64,000 bases of DNA from Rhizorhabdus phycosphaerae (GCF_011044255.1 NZ_CP049107.1:3717001-3781000), one strand, 5' to 3'; counted from the stretch's first letter, positions 15,140 through 24,850 are shown. The notes: a model not told the origin generated them from the sequence alone. Program-made: numbers and translations.

Positions 15140-18100
15140 ATGAATCACAACCGTATCGTTAGCCTGGACGCCATCTATACCGCCGAGAGCGGTCCGACCT
15201 TCATGACCGGCATCCAAGCGCTCGTGCGGCTGCCGCTGATGCAGCGCCGGCTCGACCGCGCACGGGGCCTCAACACCGCCGGGCTCGTCTCGGGCTATCG
15301 CGGGTCGCCGGTCGGCGCTTACGACCAGCAGCTGTGGAAGGCGCAGAGCTATCTCGATGCGCATGATGTCGTTTTCCAGCCGGGGCTGAACGAGGATCTC
15401 GCGGCGACGGCGCTGTGGGGGGCGCAGATGCACAAGGCGTTCGGCCAGACGAAGGCCGATGGCGTCTTCGGCATCTGGTATGGCAAGGGCAATGGCGTCG
15501 ATCGGACCGGCGACGTGTTCCGCAACGCGAACATGCTCGGCACCTCGCCGCTGGGCGGCGTGCTGGCGATCGGCGGCGACGATCATGCGGCGCAATCCTC
15601 GATGTTCCCGCACCAGACCGACGGCATATTCCAGTCGGTGATGATGCCGGTCATCCAGCCGGCCAACGTCTCCGAAATCCTTACGCTGGGCCTCGCCGGC
15701 TTCGCCCTGTCGCGCTTCTCCGGCCTGTGGGTGGCGATGAAGACGATCGCCGAGGTGGTCGAGAGCGCTGCGAGCTTCGAGCTGCCCGACGCCCATCCGC
15801 TCTTTCACGCGCCGACCGACGTCGTGCCGGCCCATGGGCTCAACTGGGACCCGACGATCCAATGGCCCGCCCAGCGCGCCGAATATGAGCGGCGCATGAT
15901 CGAGGAGCGCCTGCCGGCCGCCGTCGCCTGGGCGACCGCGAACCGGATCGACCGGACGATCTTCGCCAGCAGCAAGGCGCGCCTGTGCGTCGTCACGGTC
16001 GGCAAGGCGCATCAGGACTTCATGCAGGCGCTCAGCAACCTGGGCATCGGCGAGGACGAGGCGGATGCGCTGGGCCTGTCGATCCACAAGGTGGCGATGA
16101 GCTGGCCGCTCGCCACCGCGCCGCTGCTCGATCTGGCCGGGAAGGCGGAGGAGATTTTCGTCGTCGAGGAAAAGGGCCCGACCGTCGAGAACCAGATCAA
16201 GGCCGCGCTGTTCAACCGGGCAGGTCCGCGCGCCCGCGTGACGGGCAAGACCGATGCCGAGGGCAAGCCGCTGCTTCCGGTCGTGATGGAGTTCGATCCG
16301 ATGATGGTCGCGCGCGCGCTGGTGTCGCGGATCGCGCAGGATCCGCTCGGGCTCGCCGCCCGCCTCGAGACGCTGCAGAGCCGCAAGGCTGGCGGCGAGG
16401 TCGTGCCCTTTCCGGCGCGCAAGCCCTTCTTCTGCTCGGGTTGCCCCCACAACAGCTCGACCCCCACGCCCGAGGGGTCGATTTCGGGCGGCGGGATCGG
16501 CTGCCATGTCATGGCCTTGTCGGTGCCCAAGCTGAAGACCTCGACCTTCAGCCAGATGGGCGGCGAGGGGATGCAATGGGTGGGCGCCGCGCCCTTTTCC
16601 GAGACGAAGCACATCTTCCAGAATCTTGGCGATGGCACCTATCAGCATAGCGGCCTGCTCGCGATCCGCGGCGCGGTTGCGTCTAAGGCGAACATCACCT
16701 TCAAGATACTCTACAACGACGCGGTTGCGATGACCGGCGGGCAGCCGGCCGAGGGCGTCATCGAGCCCGCGCGGATCGTCGCCCAGCTGAAAGCCGAGGG
16801 CGTCTCGCATGTTCGCCTCGTCAGCGACGATCCTGCCAAGTGGCGCGGGTTGGGGGACGTGATCGTCGGCCACCGCGACGAGATGGATGCGATCCAGCGC
16901 GAGCTGCGCGACATGCCGGGCGTGACGGCGATCGTCTATGAACAGACCTGCGCGGCCGAGAAGCGCCGCCGCCGCAAGCGCGGTGGCTTCCCCGATCCCG
17001 ATCGCCGCCTGTTCATCAACCCGCGCGTCTGCGAGGGCTGCGGTGACTGCTCGGTTCAGTCGAACTGCATCGCGGTGCAGCCGGTGCAGACGCCGCAGGG
17101 GACGAAGCGCCGGATCGACCAGTCGGCCTGCAACAAGGATTTCTCCTGCGTGAAGGGCTTCTGCCCCAGCTTCGTCGAGATCGACGGGCCGGTGCTGCGC
17201 CGCCCCGAGGCGGCAAGGATCGAGGCGATGGAGAAGGAGCGTTTTCCGGCACTTCCCGCGCCTGCAATCCCCGCGCTCGACGGCGTGTTCAACGTCTATG
17301 TCGCCGGAATCGGCGGGCTGGGCGTTCTCACCGTCGGCGCGCTGCTCGGCATGTCGGCGCATCTCGATGGGCTGTCCTCGACCGTGCTCGACTTCACCGG
17401 TCTCGCCCAGAAGAATGGCGCGGTGGTCAGTCAGGTGCGCATCGCGCGCGGCGATATCCATGCGGTCCGGATCGGGCAGGGCGATGCCGACCTCGTGCTC
17501 GGTACCGATGCCGTCGTGGCGAGCAGCCCCGACGCGCTCCGCAAATTCGCGGTTGGACGCGGCGCGATCGTCCTCAATGCCGACGAGACCCCGACCGCCG
17601 ACGTGGTGATGGACCGCGATGCCACGCTCCCCACCGCTGGCATGCTCGACCTGCTGATGAAGCGGGCGGGCGATCGCGGATTCCTGCTCAACGCGACGCG
17701 TATCGCCGAGGGGCTGTTCGGCAACAATGTCGCGGCGAACACGCTGATGGTGGGCTATGCCTGGCAGAAGGGGTTACTGCCGATCTCGGCCGAGGCTTTC
17801 GCGGCGGCGATCGAGTCCAATGGTGCTGCGGTCGGTCTCAACAAGCGCGCCTTCGCCTGGGGCCGCCTCGCGGCGGTCGACTTGGCGGCGGTGGAGCGCA
17901 TGGCCGGCCTCGCTGCGGAGCCGGCTCCGGTCGAGGATATCGACACCCTTATCGCCCGTCACAGCGCCGATCTCGTCTCCTATCAGGACGAGGCCTATGC
18001 CGCCCGCTATGCGGAGCTCGTCGATCGCGTGCGCGCGACCGTGGCACAGAGCGGGAATCCGGATGAGGCGCTGCTGCGCGCGGTGGCAGCCAATGCCTAT

Positions 18101-18592
18101 AAGCTGATGGCCTATAAGGACGAATATGAAGTCGCCCGGCTCTATTCGGAGCCGGCCTTCCGCGAGGCATTGTCGGCGCAGTTTGCCTCGACGCGGCGGC
18201 TGTCGGTGTATCTCGCTCCGCCGATGCTGTCGCGGACAGACCCTGCGACGGGCCGACCCGCCAAGCGCAAGTTCGGGCCTTGGATCTTCAAGGCCATGGC
18301 GCTGCTCGCCAAGGGCAAGCGCCTGCGCGGCAGCTGGGCCGATCCGTTCGGACGCACGGCGGAGCGTCGTGCCGAGCGGGCGCTGCGCGACGAATATCTC
18401 GCGACGGTCGAGATGCTCTGCGACCGGCTCGACCGCACAGCGCCCGACACCGCGCTGGCGCTCGCCGCATTGCCCGACATGGTGCGCGGCTATGGCCCGG
18501 TGAAGGAGGAAGCCATGGCGCGCTATGCCGAGGCTCGGGCGGCACTCATCGCACGGCTCGATGAGCGGCCATCCGAGCGGGTCGCCGCCTGA
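15140..18592 (+). CDS. Indolepyruvate ferredoxin oxidoreductase, fused subunits
   Basis: A 1150-residue protein joining the alpha-type pyrimidine/TPP-binding domains, a ferredoxin-like region and the gamma domain of 2-oxoacid:ferredoxin oxidoreductases. FCSGCPHNSSTPTPEGS lies near residue 431 and GGGIGCHV follows. The iron-sulfur Cys sets are VCEGCGDCSVQSNC near 631 and CNKDFSCVKGFCPSF near 663. The gamma domain begins at AGIGGLGVLTVGALLG near 720, and the C-terminal part is the tail common to long proteobacterial forms. It oxidatively decarboxylates aryl- or branched-chain 2-oxo acids to acyl-CoA, reducing ferredoxin. The start at MNHNRIV follows GCAGGAGAC. The branched-chain aminotransferase downstream could supply the oxo acids, and the divergent Lrp gene is the likely regulator. 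Confidence 0.92.
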   Translation: MNHNRIVSLDAIYTAESGPTFMTGIQALVRLPLMQRRLDRARGLNTAGLVSGYRGSPVGAYDQQLWKAQSYLDAHDVVFQPGLNEDLAATALWGAQMHKAFGQTKADGVFGIWYGKGNGVDRTGDVFRNANMLGTSPLGGVLAIGGDDHAAQSSMFPHQTDGIFQSVMMPVIQPANVSEILTLGLAGFALSRFSGLWVAMKTIAEVVESAASFELPDAHPLFHAPTDVVPAHGLNWDPTIQWPAQRAEYERRMIEERLPAAVAWATANRIDRTIFASSKARLCVVTVGKAHQDFMQALSNLGIGEDEADALGLSIHKVAMSWPLATAPLLDLAGKAEEIFVVEEKGPTVENQIKAALFNRAGPRARVTGKTDAEGKPLLPVVMEFDPMMVARALVSRIAQDPLGLAARLETLQSRKAGGEVVPFPARKPFFCSGCPHNSSTPTPEGSISGGGIGCHVMALSVPKLKTSTFSQMGGEGMQWVGAAPFSETKHIFQNLGDGTYQHSGLLAIRGAVASKANITFKILYNDAVAMTGGQPAEGVIEPARIVAQLKAEGVSHVRLVSDDPAKWRGLGDVIVGHRDEMDAIQRELRDMPGVTAIVYEQTCAAEKRRRRKRGGFPDPDRRLFINPRVCEGCGDCSVQSNCIAVQPVQTPQGTKRRIDQSACNKDFSCVKGFCPSFVEIDGPVLRRPEAARIEAMEKERFPALPAPAIPALDGVFNVYVAGIGGLGVLTVGALLGMSAHLDGLSSTVLDFTGLAQKNGAVVSQVRIARGDIHAVRIGQGDADLVLGTDAVVASSPDALRKFAVGRGAIVLNADETPTADVVMDRDATLPTAGMLDLLMKRAGDRGFLLNATRIAEGLFGNNVAANTLMVGYAWQKGLLPISAEAFAAAIESNGAAVGLNKRAFAWGRLAAVDLAAVERMAGLAAEPAPVEDIDTLIARHSADLVSYQDEAYAARYAELVDRVRATVAQSGNPDEALLRAVAANAYKLMAYKDEYEVARLYSEPAFREALSAQFASTRRLSVYLAPPMLSRTDPATGRPAKRKFGPWIFKAMALLAKGKRLRGSWADPFGRTAERRAERALRDEYLATVEMLCDRLDRTAPDTALALAALPDMVRGYGPVKEEAMARYAEARAALIARLDERPSERVAA

Positions 18593-18683
18593 CGGGCAAT
18601 CCGGCGGACGCACTGCGCAAAGCGCTTCCACCGCGCCCGATCAGGCTTTAAGGGCTTCGCCCAAATCCATCTTCAGGTGAACC

Positions 18684-19766
18684 ATGGCAGATTCTGTGCA
18701 GTTCCAGACGATCCCCAACCCCAACCAGCTTTCCGCCGAGGCGCGGGCGCAGCTGATCGCGGAGCCGGGCTTCGGCAAGGTCTTCACCGATCATATGGTC
18801 ACCATCGAATGGACCGAGGAAGCCGGCTGGCACGACGCCCGCGTCCGTGCCCGCGAGCCTTTCTCGATCGATCCGGCCAGCGCCGTGCTGCATTATGCGC
18901 AGGAGATCTTCGAGGGGATGAAGGCCTATCGCGGGAGCGACGGCGCGATCACCCTGTTCCGCCCGGAAGAAAATGCGCGCCGCTTCAACCAGTCGGCGCA
19001 CCGCATGGCGATGCCCGAGCTGCCCGCGGAGTTGTTCCTCGAGGCGATCGAGAGGCTGGTCGCGATCGACGCCGAGTGGATTCCGGCGGGCGAGGGCAGC
19101 CTCTATCTGCGCCCCTTCATGTTCGCCAACGACGTGTTCCTCGGCGTGCGCCCGGCCAAACGCTACGTCTTCTGCGTGATCGCCTCGCCGGTCGGCGCCT
19201 ATTTCAAGGGCGGCGCCAAGCCGATCAGCGTCTGGGTATCGGACAATTACAGCCGCGCTGCTGCCGGCGGCACGGGAGCGGCCAAGTGCGGCGGCAACTA
19301 TGCCGGTAGCCTGATCGCGCAGGCCGAGGCGATCGAACATGGCTGCGACCAAGTCGTCTTCCTCGACGCCGCCGAGCATCGCTGGGTCGAGGAACTGGGC
19401 GGCATGAACATCTTCTTCGTGTTCGACGACGGCACGGTGAAGACGCCGCCGCTCGGCACGATCCTGCCCGGCATCACCCGCGCCTCGGTGATCGCACTCG
19501 CCCGCGACAAAGGCATATCGGTCGAAGAGGCTCGCTATGGTTTCGACCAGTGGCAGGCCGATGCGCAGAGCGGCCGCCTGCGCGAGGTGTTCGTGTGCGG
19601 CACCGCGGCGACGATCGTCAGCGTCGGCCGGATCCTGCACAGTGGCGGCGAGTTCCTGATCGGCTCCGGCGACGCCGGGCCGATGACGCAGGACCTGCGC
19701 GACCGGCTGGTCGCCATCCAGCGCGGCGAGACCAACGACCAGTTCGGCTGGCGCCGCACGATCTGA
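18684..19766 (+). CDS. ilvE: Branched-chain amino acid aminotransferase
   Basis: A 360-residue fold-type IV PLP enzyme. The cofactor Lys is Lys201 in GTGAAKCGGNYAGSL; EIFEGMKAYRG and ELGGMNIFFVF are standard class markers. Length and motifs match the long BCAT form found in alphaproteobacteria and mitochondria. It interconverts Leu, Ile and Val with their 2-oxo acids. It lies 91 bp downstream of the indolepyruvate oxidoreductase on the same strand, which is compatible with a joint catabolic role, though the gap allows an independent biosynthetic promoter. It is followed by a strong bidirectional hairpin. Confidence 0.93.
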   Translation: MADSVQFQTIPNPNQLSAEARAQLIAEPGFGKVFTDHMVTIEWTEEAGWHDARVRAREPFSIDPASAVLHYAQEIFEGMKAYRGSDGAITLFRPEENARRFNQSAHRMAMPELPAELFLEAIERLVAIDAEWIPAGEGSLYLRPFMFANDVFLGVRPAKRYVFCVIASPVGAYFKGGAKPISVWVSDNYSRAAAGGTGAAKCGGNYAGSLIAQAEAIEHGCDQVVFLDAAEHRWVEELGGMNIFFVFDDGTVKTPPLGTILPGITRASVIALARDKGISVEEARYGFDQWQADAQSGRLREVFVCGTAATIVSVGRILHSGGEFLIGSGDAGPMTQDLRDRLVAIQRGETNDQFGWRRTI

Positions 19767-19773
19767 AGCGGAT

Positions 19774-19801
19774 ACCGGGCGGCGCTGGCGTGCCGCCCGG
19801 T
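19774..19801. terminator. Hairpin terminator between convergent ilvE and dabA
   Basis: ACCGGGCGGC at 19774-19783 pairs perfectly with GCCGCCCGGT at 19792-19801 around an 8-base loop. It fills the 42-bp gap between two convergent genes, so it can act on both strands. Only a short T-containing stretch (CCGTTTGTC) follows, so termination may be partly dependent on other factors. Confidence 0.7.
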
Positions 19802-19808
19802 CCGTTTG

Positions 19809-22385
19809 TCAGACGCTATAGTGCCCCTGCGCCCAGCCATTGGTGGCCGACGATAGCGGCATGATGCCGTCGCTCGACACCCAGCGATGCGCTGCCTTGT
19901 CGAGCGGGTCGATCACGATCAGCTTGACCCAGCCATTGCCGAACAGCCGGCTCAGGATCGGCGTCTCCATCACGATACGGTCGACCCGGTCGAGCGGGGC
20001 ATGGACGACCGTCAACAGCCGCTGCGGCACATGATAGGGCGTGCCGTCGTCGTTGAAGAGCGACTGGCGCGGAAGGCCGACGCAGAGGTCGCCGTCATTG
20101 CCCTGCAGCACCCCGAAGCCGCCGATGATGTTATGGGTCGACTTGTCTCCGGCCCCGTAGGCTGCATTGTCGATCGTCGAGAAGAGATATTGGCAGTTGA
20201 TCCACTGTGCGACGATCATCGGCGCGGTCAGGATCGTCTTAAGCGCCGAGCCGTCATTGTCCTGTCGCCAGTCATAGCTGTGCAGGAAGGCGCGCCCGTC
20301 GAGGTCGATATCGCGGCTGATCGAGCGTGGGCCGACGATGAAGGCGGCGTTGCGCGACAGGCCCCATTCGGGGCGCACCTCGCCCCAGTGCAGCGCAGCG
20401 GTGCGTTGGCCCTCGACCGTCCGGCCGAGGCGCGCCGCGCGCCAGCCGCAGGTTTCGTTGGCCGCATCCTCGACGTCCATGCGCAGCAACTCGAAATCCT
20501 CCTGGTGCGAAGCCGGGATGTTCCAGCTTTCGTAGAACAGGATTTCGTCGGTGCTGGTGTTGTGCTGGGCGGCAAGAAAATAACTGTCCTCGGGGATCAT
20601 TACCCCATCGGCGCGCAGGTGACTCCGCACCCGATCGTCGTTCAGGATCGCCGCCAGCGCGCGGGCGTTGGGGCCACCTGAGCGGCCCCCACAGGCGCCG
20701 CAGTCGAGCGAGCCGACGAACGCATTGTTGACCGCGCTGGCGCCGTGCCCGACCAGGAGCACGATGCGCCCGAGCGCCTCCGCCTTGAGGCCGGTGAGAG
20801 CGAACAGGTTGCGCGCATAATCGGCCTTGTTCACCAGCGTCATGCCATCGGTGGCCGCGTGATCATGATCGTGGTCGTGGCTCGCGGTGCATGCCCCCAT
20901 CAGCGGATCGAGCGCATCGCGGCCCGGCGGCACCAGCTTCTGCGCCAGCCTGGGCGCCCAATTGCGGATTGCCAGCATCGCTGCGGCCAGCGGTCCGGCG
21001 GCCTCGGCGGTCGCGAAGCTGGTGACGATGCCCTGCTTCGCCGATCCTGCAAGGCTGTTGAGGCTCGTCGCCCCGCGGATCCGCTCGATCATGCGATGCG
21101 CTTCCTCTTCTGCACCGGCAACCGGGCGGGTCTCGAGGTCATGCTGCGGTTCGAGGAGGACCGGCAGCTGCCGCTTGCGCCTGCTGTCGAGCGGCGAACG
21201 CAGCGCGATCGGCAGGCCGAAGAAGCCGGCATAGCCCAGCGTCTCATAATCGCCGCGCTGCTCGATCGCGCGCCGCAGCGGTTCCGAGCGAACGTCGATG
21301 CAGAAGATCATCTGCGCTGCCGGACGGGCCTTGCCGCCATCATGGCCACGGACGTGCTTGCGCAGGCCGGAAACGACCTGGCTCTCCAACTGCCGCTCGG
21401 CAGCGGTCATGAAGAGATAGGCCAGATCGGCGTAGGATAGCCCGGCAATATGCCGCACGATCGCCTTGGCCTCGCCCTCCAGACGGTCGAGCGTCAGGAA
21501 ATCGAGCGAGAAGTGGCGCGCGAGGTCGTCGCGCGCGTCGTTCGCGAAAGACGGCGGCGCCTTCGGCAGCGGATCCAGCCGGTCGATCAGGGTCCACAGG
21601 CCGAGCAGGTCGGTCAGCGTCGCCGGAGCGCCACGCGACACGTCCGGGTCTGCCTTCTCGCTGCGCCAGCGGATGTGGCCGGCCCAGCCCGGCAGGCGGG
21701 TCAGCATGGTGCGGAGCCAGTGCAGGCGCACCTCGGGCTGGTCGGGCTTGTCGAGCAGGGTCAGGCGGATCGCTTCGAGCGGATTGGACGGCATAGCGTC
21801 AACCAGCGTCTCGGCTTCATTGCCTGCCAGTGCCGCGAAGTCGGGATCGTCGAGGGCCATGTCGAGGATCGCGGCGTACAGGCCGCGTTCGCGCCCCGGC
21901 ATCGGCATCGCTGCGACGCCCTGGTCGAAGAAGACGGCACACCATTTGGCGAGAAACGCTTCGCCAGGGCCTGAGCTGCGCGGAGCCTCTGCATCCGGCT
22001 CGGCACGCTCCTCGATTTCCAGCAGCCGTGCCGACAGAAGGTCCAGCGCGGTGATGCCGGGCAGGACCTTGCGGAACGCCATGTCGGGGCCGCCGAGATG
22101 CTCGACCGCGATCTGCATAAGCAGGACGCGATCGACCTTGCCTTGCTCAAGCAGGCGGCGCCACTTGGCGAGCGCCATCCCTGCGCGCGCGCCGAACAAT
22201 TCTCCCGCCCGGCTGATGGCGTCCGCGAAGGGAAGGTCCTCGAAGCCGGCGAGCGGATTGACCGCGATCGGGCTTTCGAGCGGCCACAGCGGCGCCACGA
22301 CCTGGGAGGCGATCTGGACGAGGTCCTGTACATCCCCGGCGGAGAGGGTTTGCTGCTTGGGGCGTTCTTTCAGGAGAAGCGACAT
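19809..22385 (-). CDS. dabA: DabA, inorganic-carbon uptake subunit (DUF2309, carbonic-anhydrase-like)
   Basis: An 858-residue DUF2309 protein. DabA forms a membrane complex with DabB and uses a beta-carbonic-anhydrase-like zinc site to convert CO2 to bicarbonate vectorially. The four expected zinc-site residues are present: Cys362 and Asp364 in FCIDVRSEPLRR, His547 in LVGHGASAVNN and Cys562 in SLDCGACGG. The start at MSLLLKERPK was chosen because it begins just after dabB (28-bp gap); the longer frame would overlap dabB. A His/Asp-rich loop (HDHDHDH, residues 503-509) sits just before the second half of the active site. The operon order is dabB then dabA, with a divergent LysR gene. Confidence 0.93.
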   Translation of the reverse strand: MSLLLKERPKQQTLSAGDVQDLVQIASQVVAPLWPLESPIAVNPLAGFEDLPFADAISRAGELFGARAGMALAKWRRLLEQGKVDRVLLMQIAVEHLGGPDMAFRKVLPGITALDLLSARLLEIEERAEPDAEAPRSSGPGEAFLAKWCAVFFDQGVAAMPMPGRERGLYAAILDMALDDPDFAALAGNEAETLVDAMPSNPLEAIRLTLLDKPDQPEVRLHWLRTMLTRLPGWAGHIRWRSEKADPDVSRGAPATLTDLLGLWTLIDRLDPLPKAPPSFANDARDDLARHFSLDFLTLDRLEGEAKAIVRHIAGLSYADLAYLFMTAAERQLESQVVSGLRKHVRGHDGGKARPAAQMIFCIDVRSEPLRRAIEQRGDYETLGYAGFFGLPIALRSPLDSRRKRQLPVLLEPQHDLETRPVAGAEEEAHRMIERIRGATSLNSLAGSAKQGIVTSFATAEAAGPLAAAMLAIRNWAPRLAQKLVPPGRDALDPLMGACTASHDHDHDHAATDGMTLVNKADYARNLFALTGLKAEALGRIVLLVGHGASAVNNAFVGSLDCGACGGRSGGPNARALAAILNDDRVRSHLRADGVMIPEDSYFLAAQHNTSTDEILFYESWNIPASHQEDFELLRMDVEDAANETCGWRAARLGRTVEGQRTAALHWGEVRPEWGLSRNAAFIVGPRSISRDIDLDGRAFLHSYDWRQDNDGSALKTILTAPMIVAQWINCQYLFSTIDNAAYGAGDKSTHNIIGGFGVLQGNDGDLCVGLPRQSLFNDDGTPYHVPQRLLTVVHAPLDRVDRIVMETPILSRLFGNGWVKLIVIDPLDKAAHRWVSSDGIMPLSSATNGWAQGHYSV

Positions 22386-22413
22386 GGCGGTTTCCTTGAA
22401 GAGAGGAGGGGGT

Positions 22414-23778
22414 TCAGGCGCGGACAGCGCCAGCGTTGAGCAGGCGGACGTAGAGCCAGCGGGGCAGTTGCCGGGCGGCAGCCGAAGGCTTGAACTGCCA
22501 CAGCAGCGCCAGCGAGAAGAGCAGGGCCAGGGCAAGCTGGGCGCCGGCGGGCAGGATCGGCGGTGCACTGCGCTGGTAGAGGCTTTCGGCCGCGAACAGG
22601 CCGAGCATGTGGACCCCGATCAGGGTCGCCACCATCAACCCGCTGCCGACCATCTGCGCTGTGCGGCCGCTGCTCTGCGGAAGCGTCAGGAAGGTGAGGA
22701 TCGCGGTCATCAGGGCGAAGGCCATCGGTAGGAAGGCCGGCGCCTGCGGATCGACGATCCCGGCGGCGAACCCGGCGCCCAGCACGAGGACGCTGACCCC
22801 GAGGGCAGCGAGGACCGGCGGGCGGACCCGCTCGATCTGCGGTGCCCGGATCGTCATGCCGGTGCCGAGGAAAAGCCAGGCCTTGAACAGGCCATGAGCA
22901 ACGATGTGCCAGAGCGCGGCGGCATAGGCGCCGAGGCCGCAGGTCAGGATCATGAAGCTCATCTGCGAAACGGTCGAGCCAGCCAGAGCCCGCTTCACGT
23001 CGGGGCGCACGATCATGACCCCAATCCCGTAGAGCGCGCCGATCGCACCTATGCCGACCAGCGTCAGGCGGACCACCGGGGCCGCTTCAAGGAGCGGGGC
23101 GAAGCGCAGCAGCAGGAAGCCGCCGGCGTTGACCATCCCCGCGTGCATCAGCGCCGAAACGGGGGTGGGAGCGGTCATCGAAGCCAGCAGCCAGCGCGAG
23201 AGCGGCGGGATGGCGCAGCGGGCCAGGGCGGCAATGGCGAGCAGGGCCGCAGCGAGTTCGGCGGAGAAGCTGGGCATCTGTGAAACCCGAGCAACGATGT
23301 CGGCGATCGATGCGGTACCGAACCGCCAGCTCAGCAGGCCGAGGCCCAGGACCAGCGCGGCATCGGTCGTCATGAAGCTGTTGGCGGCAAGGCGCGCCGA
23401 CTGCCGGGCCGAGGACCAGCCCTGCACATGGCCGATCAGCCGGGCGAGGAAGAAGCCGCTGGCGACCCATCCTGCCGCGAAGACCAGAACATGATTGGTG
23501 GTCAGAAAGGAGGCCGTCGCCGTGAGCAGGCCGAGCATGTTACCAAAATAGCGCGGCGCTCCGGACGCTCGCATGTGGCGACGCGAATAGGTAACGATCG
23601 ACGCCGCTACGAGCAGCACCAGGCCCACCATCGCTGCCGTCAGGCCGTCGAGCGCAAACAGCGGGACAGCATGGTCGACCACCGTCATGACGGCAAAGAA
23701 GAATGCCGCAGCGACAATCAGGAGAGGCTGAGCGGGCGACTGTTTTTCGACCTGGGCCGAAGCAGGTGTGGAATGCAT
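22414..23778 (-). CDS. dabB: DabB, proton/ion-conducting subunit (NuoL/MrpA-like)
   Basis: A 454-residue polytopic membrane protein of the proton-conducting NuoL/MrpA/NdhF family, first gene of the dab operon. About 12-13 hydrophobic helices are visible. The conserved core segments include LMHAGMVNAGGFLLLRFAPL and the Lys/His-bearing helix of the antiporter family (WHIVAHGLFKAWLFLGTG). DabB is thought to couple ion flow to CO2 hydration by DabA. The start at MHSTPAS has AAAGGAG upstream. A LysR gene starts about 100 bp away on the other strand. Confidence 0.92.
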   Translation of the reverse strand: MHSTPASAQVEKQSPAQPLLIVAAAFFFAVMTVVDHAVPLFALDGLTAAMVGLVLLVAASIVTYSRRHMRASGAPRYFGNMLGLLTATASFLTTNHVLVFAAGWVASGFFLARLIGHVQGWSSARQSARLAANSFMTTDAALVLGLGLLSWRFGTASIADIVARVSQMPSFSAELAAALLAIAALARCAIPPLSRWLLASMTAPTPVSALMHAGMVNAGGFLLLRFAPLLEAAPVVRLTLVGIGAIGALYGIGVMIVRPDVKRALAGSTVSQMSFMILTCGLGAYAAALWHIVAHGLFKAWLFLGTGMTIRAPQIERVRPPVLAALGVSVLVLGAGFAAGIVDPQAPAFLPMAFALMTAILTFLTLPQSSGRTAQMVGSGLMVATLIGVHMLGLFAAESLYQRSAPPILPAGAQLALALLFSLALLWQFKPSAAARQLPRWLYVRLLNAGAVRA

Positions 23779-23848
23779 GGGATGATGCTCCTTTCGCGGC
23801 CGATATGAGTTCTGGACCTGCATTGGTAAAACGAGTTATTGAAATCCT

Positions 23849-23871
23849 ATTCATTGATTAAATGCATGAAT
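23849..23871. promoter_or_regulatory. LysR-type operator candidate (ATTCAT-N11-ATGAAT) upstream of dabBA
   Basis: ATTCAT at 23849-23854 and ATGAAT at 23866-23871 form perfect 6-bp arms with an 11-base spacer. This is the T-N11-A geometry of LysR-type sites, placed between the divergent dabB and lysR genes. It overlaps the ATG at 23862, which argues that translation of the regulator starts at 23880 instead. Confidence 0.6.
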
Positions 23872-23879
23872 GGGTGCCG

Positions 23880-24746
23880 ATGCTGAGGAATCTCGATCTC
23901 GACCTGCTTCGCTGCTTCGTCACAATCGCCGATGCAGGCAGCTTCACCCGCGCTGGGGAGCGGCTAGGGCGGACGCAATCGACCATCAGCCTGCAAGTGA
24001 AGCGGCTGGAGGACATGTTGGGGCGCAGCCTGATTCACCGCACGTCGCGTTCGCTGCAATTGACGTCGGAGGGCCAGCGGCTACTGGGCACGGCGCGCAA
24101 GCTGCTGCTCCTCAACGACAAGGCGGTCGCGGAAATTTTCGAGCCCGACATCGCGGGCGCCGTCCGGCTGGGAGTCCCCGAGGATTTCGCCACGGCGCAC
24201 CTGCCGACAGTGTTGGCACAGTTCACCGAAGCGCATCCGCTGGTCGAACTGGAAGTGACCTGCGATCTGACGCTCAACCTGCTCGAACGCTTTCACAGCG
24301 GGGCGTTCGACCTGGTGCTGGTCAAGCGCGAGCCGACACTCGCTACGACGGTGGGGGGTATGCGCGTATGGCGCGAGCCCCTCGTCTGGGTTGCGCGCGA
24401 CCGGAGTGCGGCGGACGGCAAGGAGACGCTGCCCTTGATCGTGTCCCCGCAACCCTGCGTGTATCGCAAGCGCGCGATCGACGCCTTGGAAGCGCTCGGG
24501 CGCCCCTGGCGAATAGCCTATACGTCCACCAGCCTTGCCGGCGCCCAGGCGGCGGTCCGGGCCGGACTGGGCGTGACGGTGTTGCCGCGCGAGATGGTGC
24601 CGGAAACCCTCCTGCCGGTGGGGCCGGAGGCGGGCCTGCCCGCGCTGGCGGACACCGAAATAGCCTTGCTGGAGGCTGCAGGCATCTCAGATACGGCGCA
24701 CAAACTGAGTCAGCATATCGTGGAAGCGCTCGAGCGAGGCGCCTGA
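23880..24746 (+). CDS. LysR-family regulator divergent from dabBA
   Basis: A 288-residue LysR regulator (294 if the ATG at 23862 is used). The helix-turn-helix is at about residues 10-65 (SFTRAGERLGRTQSTISLQV), followed by the effector-binding domain. The ATG at 23862 lacks a ribosome-binding site and lies inside the ATTCAT-N11-ATGAAT dyad; the ATG at 23880 is preceded by GGGTG. Position suggests control of the dab operon, perhaps in response to CO2 supply, as CbbR- and CcmR-like regulators do in autotrophs. The effector is unknown. Confidence 0.9.
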   Translation: MLRNLDLDLLRCFVTIADAGSFTRAGERLGRTQSTISLQVKRLEDMLGRSLIHRTSRSLQLTSEGQRLLGTARKLLLLNDKAVAEIFEPDIAGAVRLGVPEDFATAHLPTVLAQFTEAHPLVELEVTCDLTLNLLERFHSGAFDLVLVKREPTLATTVGGMRVWREPLVWVARDRSAADGKETLPLIVSPQPCVYRKRAIDALEALGRPWRIAYTSTSLAGAQAAVRAGLGVTVLPREMVPETLLPVGPEAGLPALADTEIALLEAAGISDTAHKLSQHIVEALERGA

Positions 24747-24850
24747 AGAGGGCTTTTACTCTCAACCATTCGGATTTCCGATGTTTGCCATGAGATCAAT
24801 TCATTTTGTCATGGTCTGCTTCGTGGCTAGCGGGCAGGGTGGAGGGATCC

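Noticed and set aside
15110-17461. 783-codon open frame antisense to the indolepyruvate oxidoreductase
   Set aside because: It mirrors a clearly conserved enzyme; its translation is Arg/His/Asp-rich without domains, as expected for the complement of high-GC coding DNA.
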